DNA from: Alsobacter soli
Lineage (GTDB): Bacteria; Pseudomonadota; Alphaproteobacteria; Rhizobiales; Beijerinckiaceae
Assembly: GCA_945883115.1 (NCBI GenBank)
Contig: CAMCXA010000003.1
Coordinates: 26,266 to 90,265, forward strand
Length of the DNA: 64,000 nucleotides
Direction: 5' to 3'
Both the position numbers and the translations under genes were made by a program. Shown here piece after piece: positions 34,833 to 43,344 of the stretch (its first letter is position 1; every line of letters starts with the position of its first letter). Below the pieces are notes generated by a model. That model was not told where the DNA came from and made no database searches. It worked only from the letters and a program-made list of their open reading frames with translations.

Positions 34833-36332
34833 TCAGATACTTTGGTTATAGGCACCAACTTCGGGATTTTTGCGAAGGATTCCATCAATGGCGGCGAACA
34901 TCTCCCGCATGCGCGCTTCCGAGACGGGACTTTCGATGACTACGACAAGCTCGGGCTTGTTTGAGGACGCTCTCACGAGACCCCAAGTCCCGTCCTCGGC
35001 GGTCACGCGAATGCCATTGACGGTGACGATATCCCGGATCGCTTGCCCGGCAATTTTCTCGCCCTTCGCTGACATGGCTTCAATATCGGCTTTGACCTTC
35101 TCAACGACGCCATACTTGCTCTCATCCGAGCAGTGAGGCGACATGGTTGGCGTGCCGTAGGTTTTCGGGAGCGCACGATAGAGGTCGGCCATCGATTTAT
35201 CGGGATTTCGATCAAGCATGTCGAGCACGGCGATCGCAGTGACGAGGCCGTCATCATAGCCGCGGCCGATAGGCGCGTTGAAGAAGAAATGCCCGGACTT
35301 TTCGAAGCCGGCCAATGCACCGAGATCAGCAACCCGCCGCTTGATGTAGGAATGCCCCGTCTTCCAGTAATCGGCCTTCACGCCATTGGCGAGCAGGACT
35401 GGATCAGTCGCAAAGAGGCCTGTTGATTTGACGTCGACAACAAAGGTCGCGCCTTTGTGAAGCGCGGACAGATCGCGGGCGAGCATGACACCGATCTTGT
35501 CCGCGAAAATCTCGTTGCCCTCATTATCCACGACCCCGCACCGATCACCATCACCGTCAAAGCCCAGCGCCACGTCAGCTCCCTGACTACGGACGACTTC
35601 AGCCATGGCATGGAGCATATCCATGTCCTCGGGATTTGGATTATAGCGGGGAAATGTATGATCGAGTTCGGTATCCAGTGGCACGACCTCACATCCCAGT
35701 CGCTCCAGAATGGCGGGCGCAAATGCACCGGCTGTGCCGTTGCCGCAGGCGGCAATAACTTTCATTTTCCGCTTGAAGGGTGCACGATTGGTCAAATCGG
35801 TGGCGTAGCGCTCGGCGAAGTCGGACACGAAGTGGTAGGAGCCGCCGTTTGATGGAATACCAGCTCCGGAGAGTACGATATTCTTTAGCCGCGTCATCTC
35901 GTCGGGTCCGAATGTGACAGGCCTTTGCGCACCCATCTTTACACCCGTCCAGCCATTATCATTGTGTGAGGCGGTCACCATGGCGACGCAAGGAACGTCG
36001 AGTGCGAATTGAGCAAAATAGGCCATGGGTGACAAAGCAAGCCCGATATCGTGCACCTTGCATCCTGCTGCGATGAGTCCGGTCGCAAGCGCCATCTTGA
36101 TGGATGTCGAATAGCCCCGATAATCGTGCCCGATCACGATCTCCGGCTGCACACCCATTTCTTTGATCAGTGTACCAAGTCCCAGGCCCAACGCCTGCAC
36201 ACCCATCAGGTTGATTTCTTGTTCGAACAGCCAGCGGGCGTCATATTCACGAAAACCGGTCGGTTTGATCAGGGGAATGGTCTCAAAAGCAAGAGTATTC
36301 GCTTTTAGCGCGGGTTGCGGCTTTGGAAACAT
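34833..36332 (-). CDS. Phosphomannomutase/phosphoglucomutase
   Basis: Alpha-D-phosphohexomutase of 499 residues that interconverts hexose 1- and 6-phosphates for exopolysaccharide and lipopolysaccharide precursors. The phosphoserine loop is VTASHNDNGWTG, the metal loop is GFDGDGDRCGV, and a phosphate-binding C-terminal domain follows (VRASSNKPELVVVIES). ATG 36332 is chosen for a GGAA six bases upstream; earlier in-frame codons at 36344 and 36410 would add a tail unlike the family. AlgC- and ManB-type proteins are slightly shorter (about 460), so the N-terminus is mildly extended. Confidence 0.87.
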   Translation of the reverse strand: MFPKPQPALKANTLAFETIPLIKPTGFREYDARWLFEQEINLMGVQALGLGLGTLIKEMGVQPEIVIGHDYRGYSTSIKMALATGLIAAGCKVHDIGLALSPMAYFAQFALDVPCVAMVTASHNDNGWTGVKMGAQRPVTFGPDEMTRLKNIVLSGAGIPSNGGSYHFVSDFAERYATDLTNRAPFKRKMKVIAACGNGTAGAFAPAILERLGCEVVPLDTELDHTFPRYNPNPEDMDMLHAMAEVVRSQGADVALGFDGDGDRCGVVDNEGNEIFADKIGVMLARDLSALHKGATFVVDVKSTGLFATDPVLLANGVKADYWKTGHSYIKRRVADLGALAGFEKSGHFFFNAPIGRGYDDGLVTAIAVLDMLDRNPDKSMADLYRALPKTYGTPTMSPHCSDESKYGVVEKVKADIEAMSAKGEKIAGQAIRDIVTVNGIRVTAEDGTWGLVRASSNKPELVVVIESPVSEARMREMFAAIDGILRKNPEVGAYNQSI

Positions 36333-36430
36333 GAAAAATTCCATTTTTGGATATGCAATAAAAGGACGTGAGTATTGCACCCAAGGTGCCGCTGTCGTCA
36401 AGCAGTGCAAACACCCTAGCTTTTCTCTAA

Positions 36431-37009
36431 CTAGTCTTTGAGAACAAGGTTCCCCTTGTTGAAGGCAAATCCTGTCCCAAGTCTGCCCCAGAAAGTTCGG
36501 CCAAGGAGGCTGGATTTCATGGCGCCCTTCGGCATGACCATTGCGGGTATATTCCGAATAATTATGTCACCAACGCGGATTTCGGGGAGCAAGACCTCGG
36601 CACCCATCACAGTGCCATTTGCAGTTTCAATTCTTGTTACGAAATCATCGGGATCCGTGCGAATTCCCACACGGGCAGCATCCTCGAATGTCAGTGCGAC
36701 AACACTGGCACCCGTATCAAAAACGAAAGAAACTGCAATTTCTTTGATTTTGGCATCGACAATAAATTTTCCACTCATCGCAGGAGGGACGATTGTCATT
36801 TTCGGCTTTATGCTCGGAACAGGAAGCGGCTCTCTTCGTAATTCCTGAGTGCCGGGCGAGGCGATCATCGGTTCCGGCAAATTTGCCTGCGTAGCGGCCG
36901 GAATTTCTTTGTCAAAAAACAGTTCCGGTGCAACATAAATGGCAGCAAGCGGGGCTGCCGCAAATGCGGCTCCGCTCAAGGCCAGAATTTTGATCATCGG
37001 TAACGACAT
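36431..37009 (-). CDS. Retropepsin-like aspartic protease (TIGR02281 type)
   Basis: Predicted membrane-anchored single-domain aspartic protease of 192 residues. An N-terminal hydrophobic segment (about 4-25) and a proline-rich linker precede the protease fold, whose active-site motif VFDTGASVVALT lies near residue 100. The later LPEIRVGDIIIRNIPAMV and SLLGRTFWGRL strands belong to the same fold. A single domain must dimerise to form two catalytic aspartates. This clan AA group is common in alphaproteobacteria; substrates are unknown. ATG 37009 is preferred to a TTG at 37048. Confidence 0.78.
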   Translation of the reverse strand: MSLPMIKILALSGAAFAAAPLAAIYVAPELFFDKEIPAATQANLPEPMIASPGTQELRREPLPVPSIKPKMTIVPPAMSGKFIVDAKIKEIAVSFVFDTGASVVALTFEDAARVGIRTDPDDFVTRIETANGTVMGAEVLLPEIRVGDIIIRNIPAMVMPKGAMKSSLLGRTFWGRLGTGFAFNKGNLVLKD

Positions 37010-37176
37010 GTTGCAAAAGGGTACGGTTTCTTCGTCTCTTCGGATCAATAGTCCGAACTTTCATATTCTTTCCTAAAGGAACTACATATTTTTATCTATG
37101 AATCAATAAAAAAGTCATCATTTAATCACTTATTATCGTTAATAATGAAATTTTTAACGTGTTGAATGAAGCTTTT

Positions 37177-37845
37177 TCAGGAGGGTGCTAAAGCCTTGGT
37201 CGTATGACTTGGGAGGTTTTGCCACGCTTTGACAAGGCTTTTCGCCTTTGTCTCGATTTCGGTCGCCGAATTACCAGGTTTGAAAAGGGACGAGCCAAAG
37301 CCAAACCCGGCAAGGGGGGTATCGGAATAGGCAGAAAAACTGGTTTCCGTTACACCGCCGACGAGTACCATGCGCGTCTCTCTAGGAAGGACAGCGGAGA
37401 TTGCCTTGACGCCTGCGGGAGGCATCAATTCCCCGGGAAACAATTTCAAAATATTGGCGCCGGAGTCCAGCGCCAAAAAGGCTTCCGTTGGCGTGAGGAC
37501 GCCAGGAGCAGAAACGAGGCCGAGGAATTTTGTATGTGCGATAACATCGCTATTTGCATTTGGCGAGACGATCAGCGTGCCGCCGCAATCGGCAACGCGA
37601 TCCACCTCTGATCGACGCAAGACCGTTCCTGCACCGACAATAGCGCGTCCTGCGAGCAATTTTGCAAGCCGTGCGATGCTTTCAAACGGATCGGGCGAAT
37701 TCAATGGTACTTCGATAATGTTGATACCTGCGCGAACAAGCGCCTCGCCGATCGCCTCGGCTTCATCTGGTTTGATGCCGCGCAGAATTGCAATCAACGG
37801 GCAGGCGGCAAACGCGGCGTCAAATTGCTCATGGTGTGTTGGCAT
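37177..37845 (-). CDS. dgoA: 2-dehydro-3-deoxy-6-phosphogalactonate aldolase
   Basis: Class I aldolase of about 222 residues that splits KDPGal into pyruvate and glyceraldehyde 3-phosphate, the last step of the De Ley-Doudoroff galactonate pathway. The KDPG-aldolase fold is shown by LIAILRGIKPDEA, IEVPLNSPDP with catalytic Glu, GAGTVL, and the Schiff-base Lys in ANILKLFPGE. KDPG aldolase (Eda) is a close alternative, but the adjacent dgoK supports DgoA. ATG 37845 lies one base after the dgoK stop, so the two are coupled. Confidence 0.88.
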   Translation of the reverse strand: MPTHHEQFDAAFAACPLIAILRGIKPDEAEAIGEALVRAGINIIEVPLNSPDPFESIARLAKLLAGRAIVGAGTVLRRSEVDRVADCGGTLIVSPNANSDVIAHTKFLGLVSAPGVLTPTEAFLALDSGANILKLFPGELMPPAGVKAISAVLPRETRMVLVGGVTETSFSAYSDTPLAGFGFGSSLFKPGNSATEIETKAKSLVKAWQNLPSHTTKALAPS

Positions 37846-37846
37846 T

Positions 37847-38749
37847 TCACTTCTTTCCAAGTCGGCTTGCACCTAAACGCCTCAACCCTTCGATAAAGCA
37901 GGAGTCTGGCGTCATAAAGCTGACATTTCTCTCTTTGGTGCGAAATGCCAATTCGTAGGCCTCCGCTATTGCGCCTTCGGCTACAACAATGATTTTTTCT
38001 GCATCAGGCTCCATGGCAAAGCCTTCCATGATTTCGCTACCGATAAGGAGGCCCGAAATATAGGAGGCCACGGAATGACCTGATAGATCGCCCATCAGCA
38101 CGGTCGTACGTGCCGAAAAAGCCTGATGGCTCAGACCCCCGGGCCCGCTCGCGGCTTGCAAACCCTTTGCAAAGCCTACTTGATCGTCCGGCTCTTCACG
38201 CAATCGCCCGAGGATCGTGTCAGAAAGCAATGTGGCGTATAGCTCGCCCGTCATGAAAGTCGCAAAGCCGACAATACGGCCTTGATCCATTCGAACCCAT
38301 TTCGAATGGGTTCCTGGCAAGACGACGAGGCCGGAGGTTAAGCCCGTGCCGATGGCCAGTGTTTCTTCGCCACGCAGAACATCAGGAGTCCCCGACGAGT
38401 CCCGTATCGAAAGCCCCGGAACAATCCACACACGATGCCGCTCATCATGTGAAACGCTGATCATTGACGCCGCGATATCGGAAACCGTCGCGGGGCACTG
38501 ACGATAGGGCGCCTCGACCCATCCATTCCGGCTCCCAACCATTCCGGCCATCACCACCGGAATATCCGGACTTGTGGCAAGCCAAGCACCGCAATGTTTC
38601 TCAAGTGCCGCCGGAAACCCACCCGATGCAACGCTTAGAATACCATCATCCGCGACGGCTTTTGCCAAAACAACGCCGTTGGCAGAGACAAGAAACGCAC
38701 GAAAGCGCGTTGTGCCCCAGTCGACAGCGATTAATTCAGCCTTTTCCAA
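37847..38749 (-). CDS. dgoK: 2-dehydro-3-deoxygalactonokinase
   Basis: Sugar-acid kinase of 300 residues phosphorylating 2-keto-3-deoxygalactonate at C6 with ATP. It starts with the ASKHA phosphate-1 motif AVDWGTTRFRAFL, and the family blocks VVMAGMVGSRNGW, EAPYRQCPA, GEETLAIG and LPGTHSKWV are all visible. The start is TTG at 38749, 24 bases after the stop of the SDR gene, as part of a three-gene minus-strand operon. Its product is used by the aldolase encoded next. Confidence 0.9.
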   Translation of the reverse strand: MEKAELIAVDWGTTRFRAFLVSANGVVLAKAVADDGILSVASGGFPAALEKHCGAWLATSPDIPVVMAGMVGSRNGWVEAPYRQCPATVSDIAASMISVSHDERHRVWIVPGLSIRDSSGTPDVLRGEETLAIGTGLTSGLVVLPGTHSKWVRMDQGRIVGFATFMTGELYATLLSDTILGRLREEPDDQVGFAKGLQAASGPGGLSHQAFSARTTVLMGDLSGHSVASYISGLLIGSEIMEGFAMEPDAEKIIVVAEGAIAEAYELAFRTKERNVSFMTPDSCFIEGLRRLGASRLGKK

Positions 38750-38773
38750 GGGAACGTTTCCGACGATCAGCGA

Positions 38774-39544
38774 TCAGACCCAACCGCCATCGACCACATA
38801 TTGCTGATTGGTGCATGCACTGGCTTCCGAAGACGACATGAACACGGTCACCTTTGCAATATCGGCAGGCACAAGGCGGCGCTTGAGGCACTGGCGCGTC
38901 ATGAGTTCCTTTTCACCTTCCGGCGTCATCCAGAGGTTCAACTGGCGTTCTGTCATGATCCAGCCCGGTGCAATTGCTGTGCAGCGAATGTTCCACGGGC
39001 CGAAATCGCGGGCCAAAGAGCGTGTCAGCCCGAGAACAGCTGATTTAGCCGCGGTGTAAGCAGCCATGCCACCTTGCCCCGCCATCCACGAGGTCGAGCC
39101 GAAATTAACAATCACTCCGTCATTGGCAGCTTTCATATCTTCGAGAACGGCCTGAGCACAGAAAAACTGATGTTTCAGATTGGTTGCGAAGCGGTCATCC
39201 CAATAGTCCGAGGTCACTTCCTCCGCCTTGTGCCGCTGATCATGCGCGGCATTGTTGATCAACACCGTGATCGGGCCGATTGCTTTGCGGATGCGCCCGA
39301 TAGCAGCCTGCGTGGCGGCAATGTCCTTGAGGTCGCAATGCTCGAAATGGACAGTCACGCCTTTGGCGGCGCAATCAGCAACAACCTTTTTCGAGGCTTC
39401 GACATTGATATCCAGAAAGCCGATTTTGACATTCTGGCGCGCGAAATGATGGACAATCGATTCACCGATACCGCTACCGCCGCCGGTGATCAGAACTCCC
39501 TTGCCTTCGAGGTCGGGATAGATCGGACCTTTAATCTCTGTCAT
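38774..39544 (-). CDS. SDR-family sugar dehydrogenase
   Basis: Short-chain dehydrogenase of 256 residues. Cofactor motif TGGGSGIGESI (about 20-30), acidic Asp in LDINVEA suggesting NAD preference, catalytic Ser in NFGSTSW, and Tyr-Lys in AAYTAAKSAV are present. The usual NNAG motif reads NNAAHD. The operon with dgoK and dgoA points to a D-galactose 1-dehydrogenase feeding the galactonate route; L-arabinose or D-fucose oxidation is possible with the same fold. GGAA lies upstream of the ATG. A lactonase and the dehydratase DgoD are not in the window. Confidence 0.8.
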   Translation of the reverse strand: MTEIKGPIYPDLEGKGVLITGGGSGIGESIVHHFARQNVKIGFLDINVEASKKVVADCAAKGVTVHFEHCDLKDIAATQAAIGRIRKAIGPITVLINNAAHDQRHKAEEVTSDYWDDRFATNLKHQFFCAQAVLEDMKAANDGVIVNFGSTSWMAGQGGMAAYTAAKSAVLGLTRSLARDFGPWNIRCTAIAPGWIMTERQLNLWMTPEGEKELMTRQCLKRRLVPADIAKVTVFMSSSEASACTNQQYVVDGGWV

Positions 39545-39728
39545 GGCTAATTCCTTTGTTCTCCCGGACTGCTTCTGCCAGTCTCAAGCGGGATGCTACT
39601 GAAATATTCAACGGTATTGATCGCACATGCTGGCTTTTGATGTCCAGTGTGAAAGGTATCGCAAGCGACTTATGGGCGCTAAACCGGTGTTCCAGCTCAC
39701 TAAGGGGCTTGGCGAGGCTTCAAAATTT

Positions 39729-39742
39729 ATTGAGTGCTCAAT
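39729..39742. promoter_or_regulatory. Palindrome ATTGAG-TG-CTCAAT in the sugar-cassette divergent region
   Basis: A 6-bp perfect inverted repeat with 2-base centre lies midway in the 369-base gap between the SDR gene and the binding-protein gene, 40 bases before the promoter at 39782. It is a candidate operator for an unlinked repressor. No regulator gene is visible beside the cassette. Confidence 0.35.
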
Positions 39743-39781
39743 CTTTAATCAACCTAGCTGTATTTCGTGTTTGGTGATTGA

Positions 39782-39809
39782 TTGACGTGCCGGAAACGAC
39801 CGTTATGAT
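39782..39809 (+). promoter_or_regulatory. Candidate promoter of the sugar ABC operon
   Basis: TTGACG (39782-39787) and TATGAT (39804-39809) are separated by 16 bases, about 105 bases upstream of the binding-protein start. Both elements are close to the housekeeping consensus. Confidence 0.5.
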
Positions 39810-39913
39810 AGCTGGGCGGCGCCGTTCACCATGTGACGTGATCTAGTTTCAAACGCGCCGCGACCAATCTCAAGACCGCTGGTTTCGGGCGGTGATCCAT
39901 AGGGAGAAGATTT

Positions 39914-40996
39914 ATGAAGGCATTCACTTTTGTTGTTGCTCTTGCTGCAAGCGTCTCGGTCGGCGCCGTCGCAGCCCATGCCCAATCCTCCGGTGTGCTG
40001 AATAAAGCAGTCGGCGGGTATTCGTTCGAAGACGCCGCCAAGGAAGCTCCTGGTTCGAAAGACTTCAATTCCAAGGACGGCAAGCTGACCTTCGCCATCG
40101 TCACGCACACCGCCGGTAACGGCTTCTTCGATCCGACCTATGTCGGCGCGAAGGTTGCGGCAAACGCTTTCGGCATCAATTTGATCATGCTCGGTTCGGA
40201 AGCACCCGTTGATGATATTCCACGCGAAATCGCGATCCTGAACCAGATCGTGCAGGACCCGACGATTGACGGCGTGATCATGACAACGCCACAATCCGGC
40301 GCGTATGACGATCTCGTCAAGAAGCTGATGGAAAAGAACATTCCGATCGCGACGACAAACTCGTTCGATCCGGCAATCTTCAACCGGTCGGGCATTTCAC
40401 ACACCGGTCAGGAATCATCTGCTGCAGCGATTGGCGGCGAAGCATTGGCCAAGTGCCTGATTGCCAAGGGTGCCAAGGGTTCGGTTGTATTCCCGAACAC
40501 GACGACTTTGGGCAATGAGGAAGTGAACCGTCGTATCACGGCGGCGTTCAACGCGACCGTGAAGACATTGAAGGCTGCGAACAAGCTTGCCGATTTCAAG
40601 GTTGACGCGGGCCCGAACAATATCGGCATCGACGTTGACAAGGACAATATCGTCAACTCCGTTGTGACCCTCATCGAGAGCCGCAAGGATGTTGTCGGTG
40701 CGTTCGCTGCAAACGGCTTTGTGACACCAGCGCTGGGTGATGCTGTCGGCCAGCTGAAGAAGAACGGCCAGATCTGCGCTTTCGGCTTCGACCTTGGTCC
40801 GAAGCAGCAGGAACAGATCAAGACAGGCGCGCTCACCGGTGCGCTCGGTCAGCAGCCATTCTTGCAGGGCTTCTGGCCAGTGGCCCAGCTCTATCTCCAG
40901 ATCGACCGCGGCATTTCCGCAGCCAATCTTGATACACGCGCCCAGCTCGTGACCAAGGACAGCCTGGGCAATGTCGGCAAGCGCTTCGAGAACTGA
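39914..40996 (+). CDS. CUT2-type sugar ABC transporter substrate-binding protein
   Basis: Periplasmic sugar-binding protein of 360 residues in the ribose/xylose/fructose (Peripla_BP_4) family. A Sec signal (about 1-23, ending AAHAQ) is followed by the two-lobed fold: LTFAIVTHTAGNGFFDPTYVGAK, DGVIMTTPQSGAYDDLVKK, IPIATTNSF and the hinge near FAANGFVTPALGDAV. GGGAGA precedes the ATG. The dgo-type genes on the other side of the promoter region suggest the ligand is galactose or a related aldose; this is inferred from position. A strong hairpin follows the stop. Confidence 0.87.
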   Translation: MKAFTFVVALAASVSVGAVAAHAQSSGVLNKAVGGYSFEDAAKEAPGSKDFNSKDGKLTFAIVTHTAGNGFFDPTYVGAKVAANAFGINLIMLGSEAPVDDIPREIAILNQIVQDPTIDGVIMTTPQSGAYDDLVKKLMEKNIPIATTNSFDPAIFNRSGISHTGQESSAAAIGGEALAKCLIAKGAKGSVVFPNTTTLGNEEVNRRITAAFNATVKTLKAANKLADFKVDAGPNNIGIDVDKDNIVNSVVTLIESRKDVVGAFAANGFVTPALGDAVGQLKKNGQICAFGFDLGPKQQEQIKTGALTGALGQQPFLQGFWPVAQLYLQIDRGISAANLDTRAQLVTKDSLGNVGKRFEN

Positions 40997-41011
40997 TCCT
41001 TTTTGATCATG

Positions 41012-41042
41012 AGTGCCGGGGCTCGCTGCCCCGGCACTTTTA
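41012..41042 (+). terminator. Terminator/attenuator after the sugar-binding-protein gene
   Basis: AGTGCCGGGG (41012-41021) pairs perfectly with 41029-41038 around a 7-base loop, followed by TTTTA. It lies before the permease gene and probably causes partial termination, giving more binding protein than transporter. Confidence 0.78.
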
Positions 41043-41079
41043 TTCGTATTTTTAATCCACTATTTGCCGGAATTTCCCC

Positions 41080-43344
41080 ATGACTGCTGTTTCTTCCGCA
41101 ACCAGCTATGCGCCGACTCGCTATCCGGCCCAGTTGTTTGGCGGGTGGGAATTCGGCATTCTGTTTTTTATGGCGATCCTCTACATCGCCGGTTTTATCA
41201 TCAATCCCGATTTTTTCGGATCTTCTGACGCCGTCTCAGCCATTTTGCGCGATACTGCCCGTTTTGGCGTGATGGCTGTCGGCATGACATTCGTGATCGT
41301 CAACAAGGAGCTGGACCTGTCGGTCGGCTCCATTCTCGGATTGGTCGCGACGATATTTTCGATTGCTTATTCGCCGAACCATTTCGATCTCGGGATTGGC
41401 TGGTCGGTTTTTGCAGGTGTGATTACGGGCCTTGCCGTCGGGCTGATCAATGGCTTCCTCGTGACGCGGCTGAAAGTGCCGGCCTTTATTGCAACACTCA
41501 CGATGCTGTTCATCGGGCGCGGCCTAGTGCTGGGGCTCACCGGCGGCAAGACGATTGCGTTTGATACCAAGGCAGTGGGGGATCGCGCCTTTTTCATTCT
41601 CGGCGAGACGAACGCGTTCGGGTTCAATACGCAGATTTTGATTTTCCTTGCCGTTGCCGTGATCGGCATGTTCGCGCTGGCGAAAACGCGAACGGGATAC
41701 GAAACCTATGCGGTTGGCGGCAATGAGCAGGCCTCGGGCTATGCGGGGATTCCGACACGCTGGATCAGGATGCGGTCCTATCTGATCTCGTCGCTGACGG
41801 CGAGTATTGCGGGGTTGATGATTGTCGCGCAGGATAAGGGCATAACGTCGCAATACGGGCAGGGTGCGGAACTGATTGTGATCGCCGCGGTGATCGTGGG
41901 CGGGGCCTCGATTGCGGGCGGGCGCGGGCGTGTGCTGGGCGCGGTTCTCGGCTCGGCCTTGGTCGTGCTGATCGACAAGGTGTTGCGCGAGGGCTTCCCG
42001 ATCACGCGGATCATCGATGTCGGAGACGAACAGATTGTTGTGCAGGCCTATGCGCAATTGCCGGGTGGCGCGGTGCAGGCCTTTTTGGGCGTTATTCTGC
42101 TGATCGCCGTATTGTTGGAGCCTTGGGCGATCAAGGGCGGTGGCGTTGCCCGCCTTTGGGCGAAAGTTAAGGGTGAGAGCGTTCCGCCTCCGCCGGACCG
42201 TGGCGAAGCGGCAATTGTCGGCGCGCAGACAAAGGGCGCGCGGACGGATGCGAGCGGCATGGGTGCCAAGGGCCTGAAGGCGTTTCTCGCCCGGCGCGAT
42301 GCGGCGGCGATCATGCTCGCTGTTGCTTTGTGGTTGATCGGTTTCTGGTTGCGACCGGATTTCTGGGGTTCGCTCGATAATTCGTTCAGCCTTCTGCTGG
42401 CCTTCACCGAGATTGCACTTGTGTCGATTGGTCTGACCTTTGTGCTTGCCAATGGCGATGTCGATTTGTCGGTTGGCTCGATCATCGCGTTTTCCGGAGC
42501 AACGGTCGGGTTCCTGATGAAGGAAATGAGCGTTGACCCGTTGACCGCGATTGCGGTGGCGATGGTTGCGGGCACGCTGTGCGGCGTCGTGAACGGCTAT
42601 CTGACTGTCGGGTTCGGGCTGCCCGCCTTCGTCTCGACGCTGGGCATGTTCTACATTGCGCGCGGCTTCGGGGCATGGCTCGTCGCGGGGCGGCAATTGT
42701 CCGGCTTCTCGGAGAATTTCAATCTGATCGGCCGCAATCTCTACGAAGTTCTGACCTATTACGGCACCGCACCCGAACCGGGCTTGTTGATGGCGATTGC
42801 CAAGGCTGTGAGCGTTCAGACGATCTTTCTCGGTGTGATTGCGATTATCGCAGGCATTGCGCTGGCGAAAACATCCATCGGCCAGATGGTCTACGCTGTT
42901 GGCGGCAATGAGCGTGCAGCACGTTATTCCGGCATCAATACAAAGGCGGTGCGGTTCTGGTCGCTGGTTTTCTCGGCAATCTGCGCCTCGGCAGCGGGTG
43001 TGATCTATGTCGCCTATCTGCGCTCGTTCAACCCGTCTGCCGGTTCCTTGCGGGAACTCGACGGGATTGCCTCGGTTATCATTGGCGGCGGGTCGATCTT
43101 CGGCGGGTATGGCACGATTATCGGCTCACTTGCGGGTGCAGCGGCGATCACGCTGATCCGCTCGGTGCTGTCGCTTCAAATCCTGATGCCGGACGGCACG
43201 TCGTTCGTGATGCCGCAGCATTGGATGAACGTCTTTATCGGATTGATCCTGATCGGTGCCGTGATCGGCGATATCTGGATCAGGCAGGAAAACATCATAC
43301 GCCGCGTCTTTGACCGGCTTCGCGGCTCGGGGGACCACTCATGA
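41080..43344 (+). CDS. CUT2-type sugar ABC permease, tandem fusion
   Basis: Permease of 754 residues made of two RbsC/FrcC-like domains in one chain. The halves share corresponding blocks: VGMTFVIVNKELDLSVGSI with IGLTFVLANGDVDLSVGSI, LTMLFIGRGL with LGMFYIARGF, and YAVGGNEQASGYAGI with YAVGGNERAARYSGI. A hydrophilic linker rich in Pro, Ala and Gly joins them near residues 360-405. Family members are usually about 320-350 residues and dimerise. Here one polypeptide can build the whole pore. Its stop overlaps the ATPase start (ATGA at 43341). Confidence 0.88.
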   Translation: MTAVSSATSYAPTRYPAQLFGGWEFGILFFMAILYIAGFIINPDFFGSSDAVSAILRDTARFGVMAVGMTFVIVNKELDLSVGSILGLVATIFSIAYSPNHFDLGIGWSVFAGVITGLAVGLINGFLVTRLKVPAFIATLTMLFIGRGLVLGLTGGKTIAFDTKAVGDRAFFILGETNAFGFNTQILIFLAVAVIGMFALAKTRTGYETYAVGGNEQASGYAGIPTRWIRMRSYLISSLTASIAGLMIVAQDKGITSQYGQGAELIVIAAVIVGGASIAGGRGRVLGAVLGSALVVLIDKVLREGFPITRIIDVGDEQIVVQAYAQLPGGAVQAFLGVILLIAVLLEPWAIKGGGVARLWAKVKGESVPPPPDRGEAAIVGAQTKGARTDASGMGAKGLKAFLARRDAAAIMLAVALWLIGFWLRPDFWGSLDNSFSLLLAFTEIALVSIGLTFVLANGDVDLSVGSIIAFSGATVGFLMKEMSVDPLTAIAVAMVAGTLCGVVNGYLTVGFGLPAFVSTLGMFYIARGFGAWLVAGRQLSGFSENFNLIGRNLYEVLTYYGTAPEPGLLMAIAKAVSVQTIFLGVIAIIAGIALAKTSIGQMVYAVGGNERAARYSGINTKAVRFWSLVFSAICASAAGVIYVAYLRSFNPSAGSLRELDGIASVIIGGGSIFGGYGTIIGSLAGAAAITLIRSVLSLQILMPDGTSFVMPQHWMNVFIGLILIGAVIGDIWIRQENIIRRVFDRLRGSGDHS

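Noticed and set aside
39556..39777. Possible small gene or regulator fragment in the sugar-cassette gap
   Set aside because: Neither strand gives a recognisable regulator domain, and an operator-like palindrome and promoter occupy the same stretch.
41524..42696. Long open frame (390 codons) on the minus strand
   Set aside because: It lies antisense to the well-supported tandem permease, its translation is rich in Arg, His and Gln, and it has no family features. It is a by-product of codon bias.
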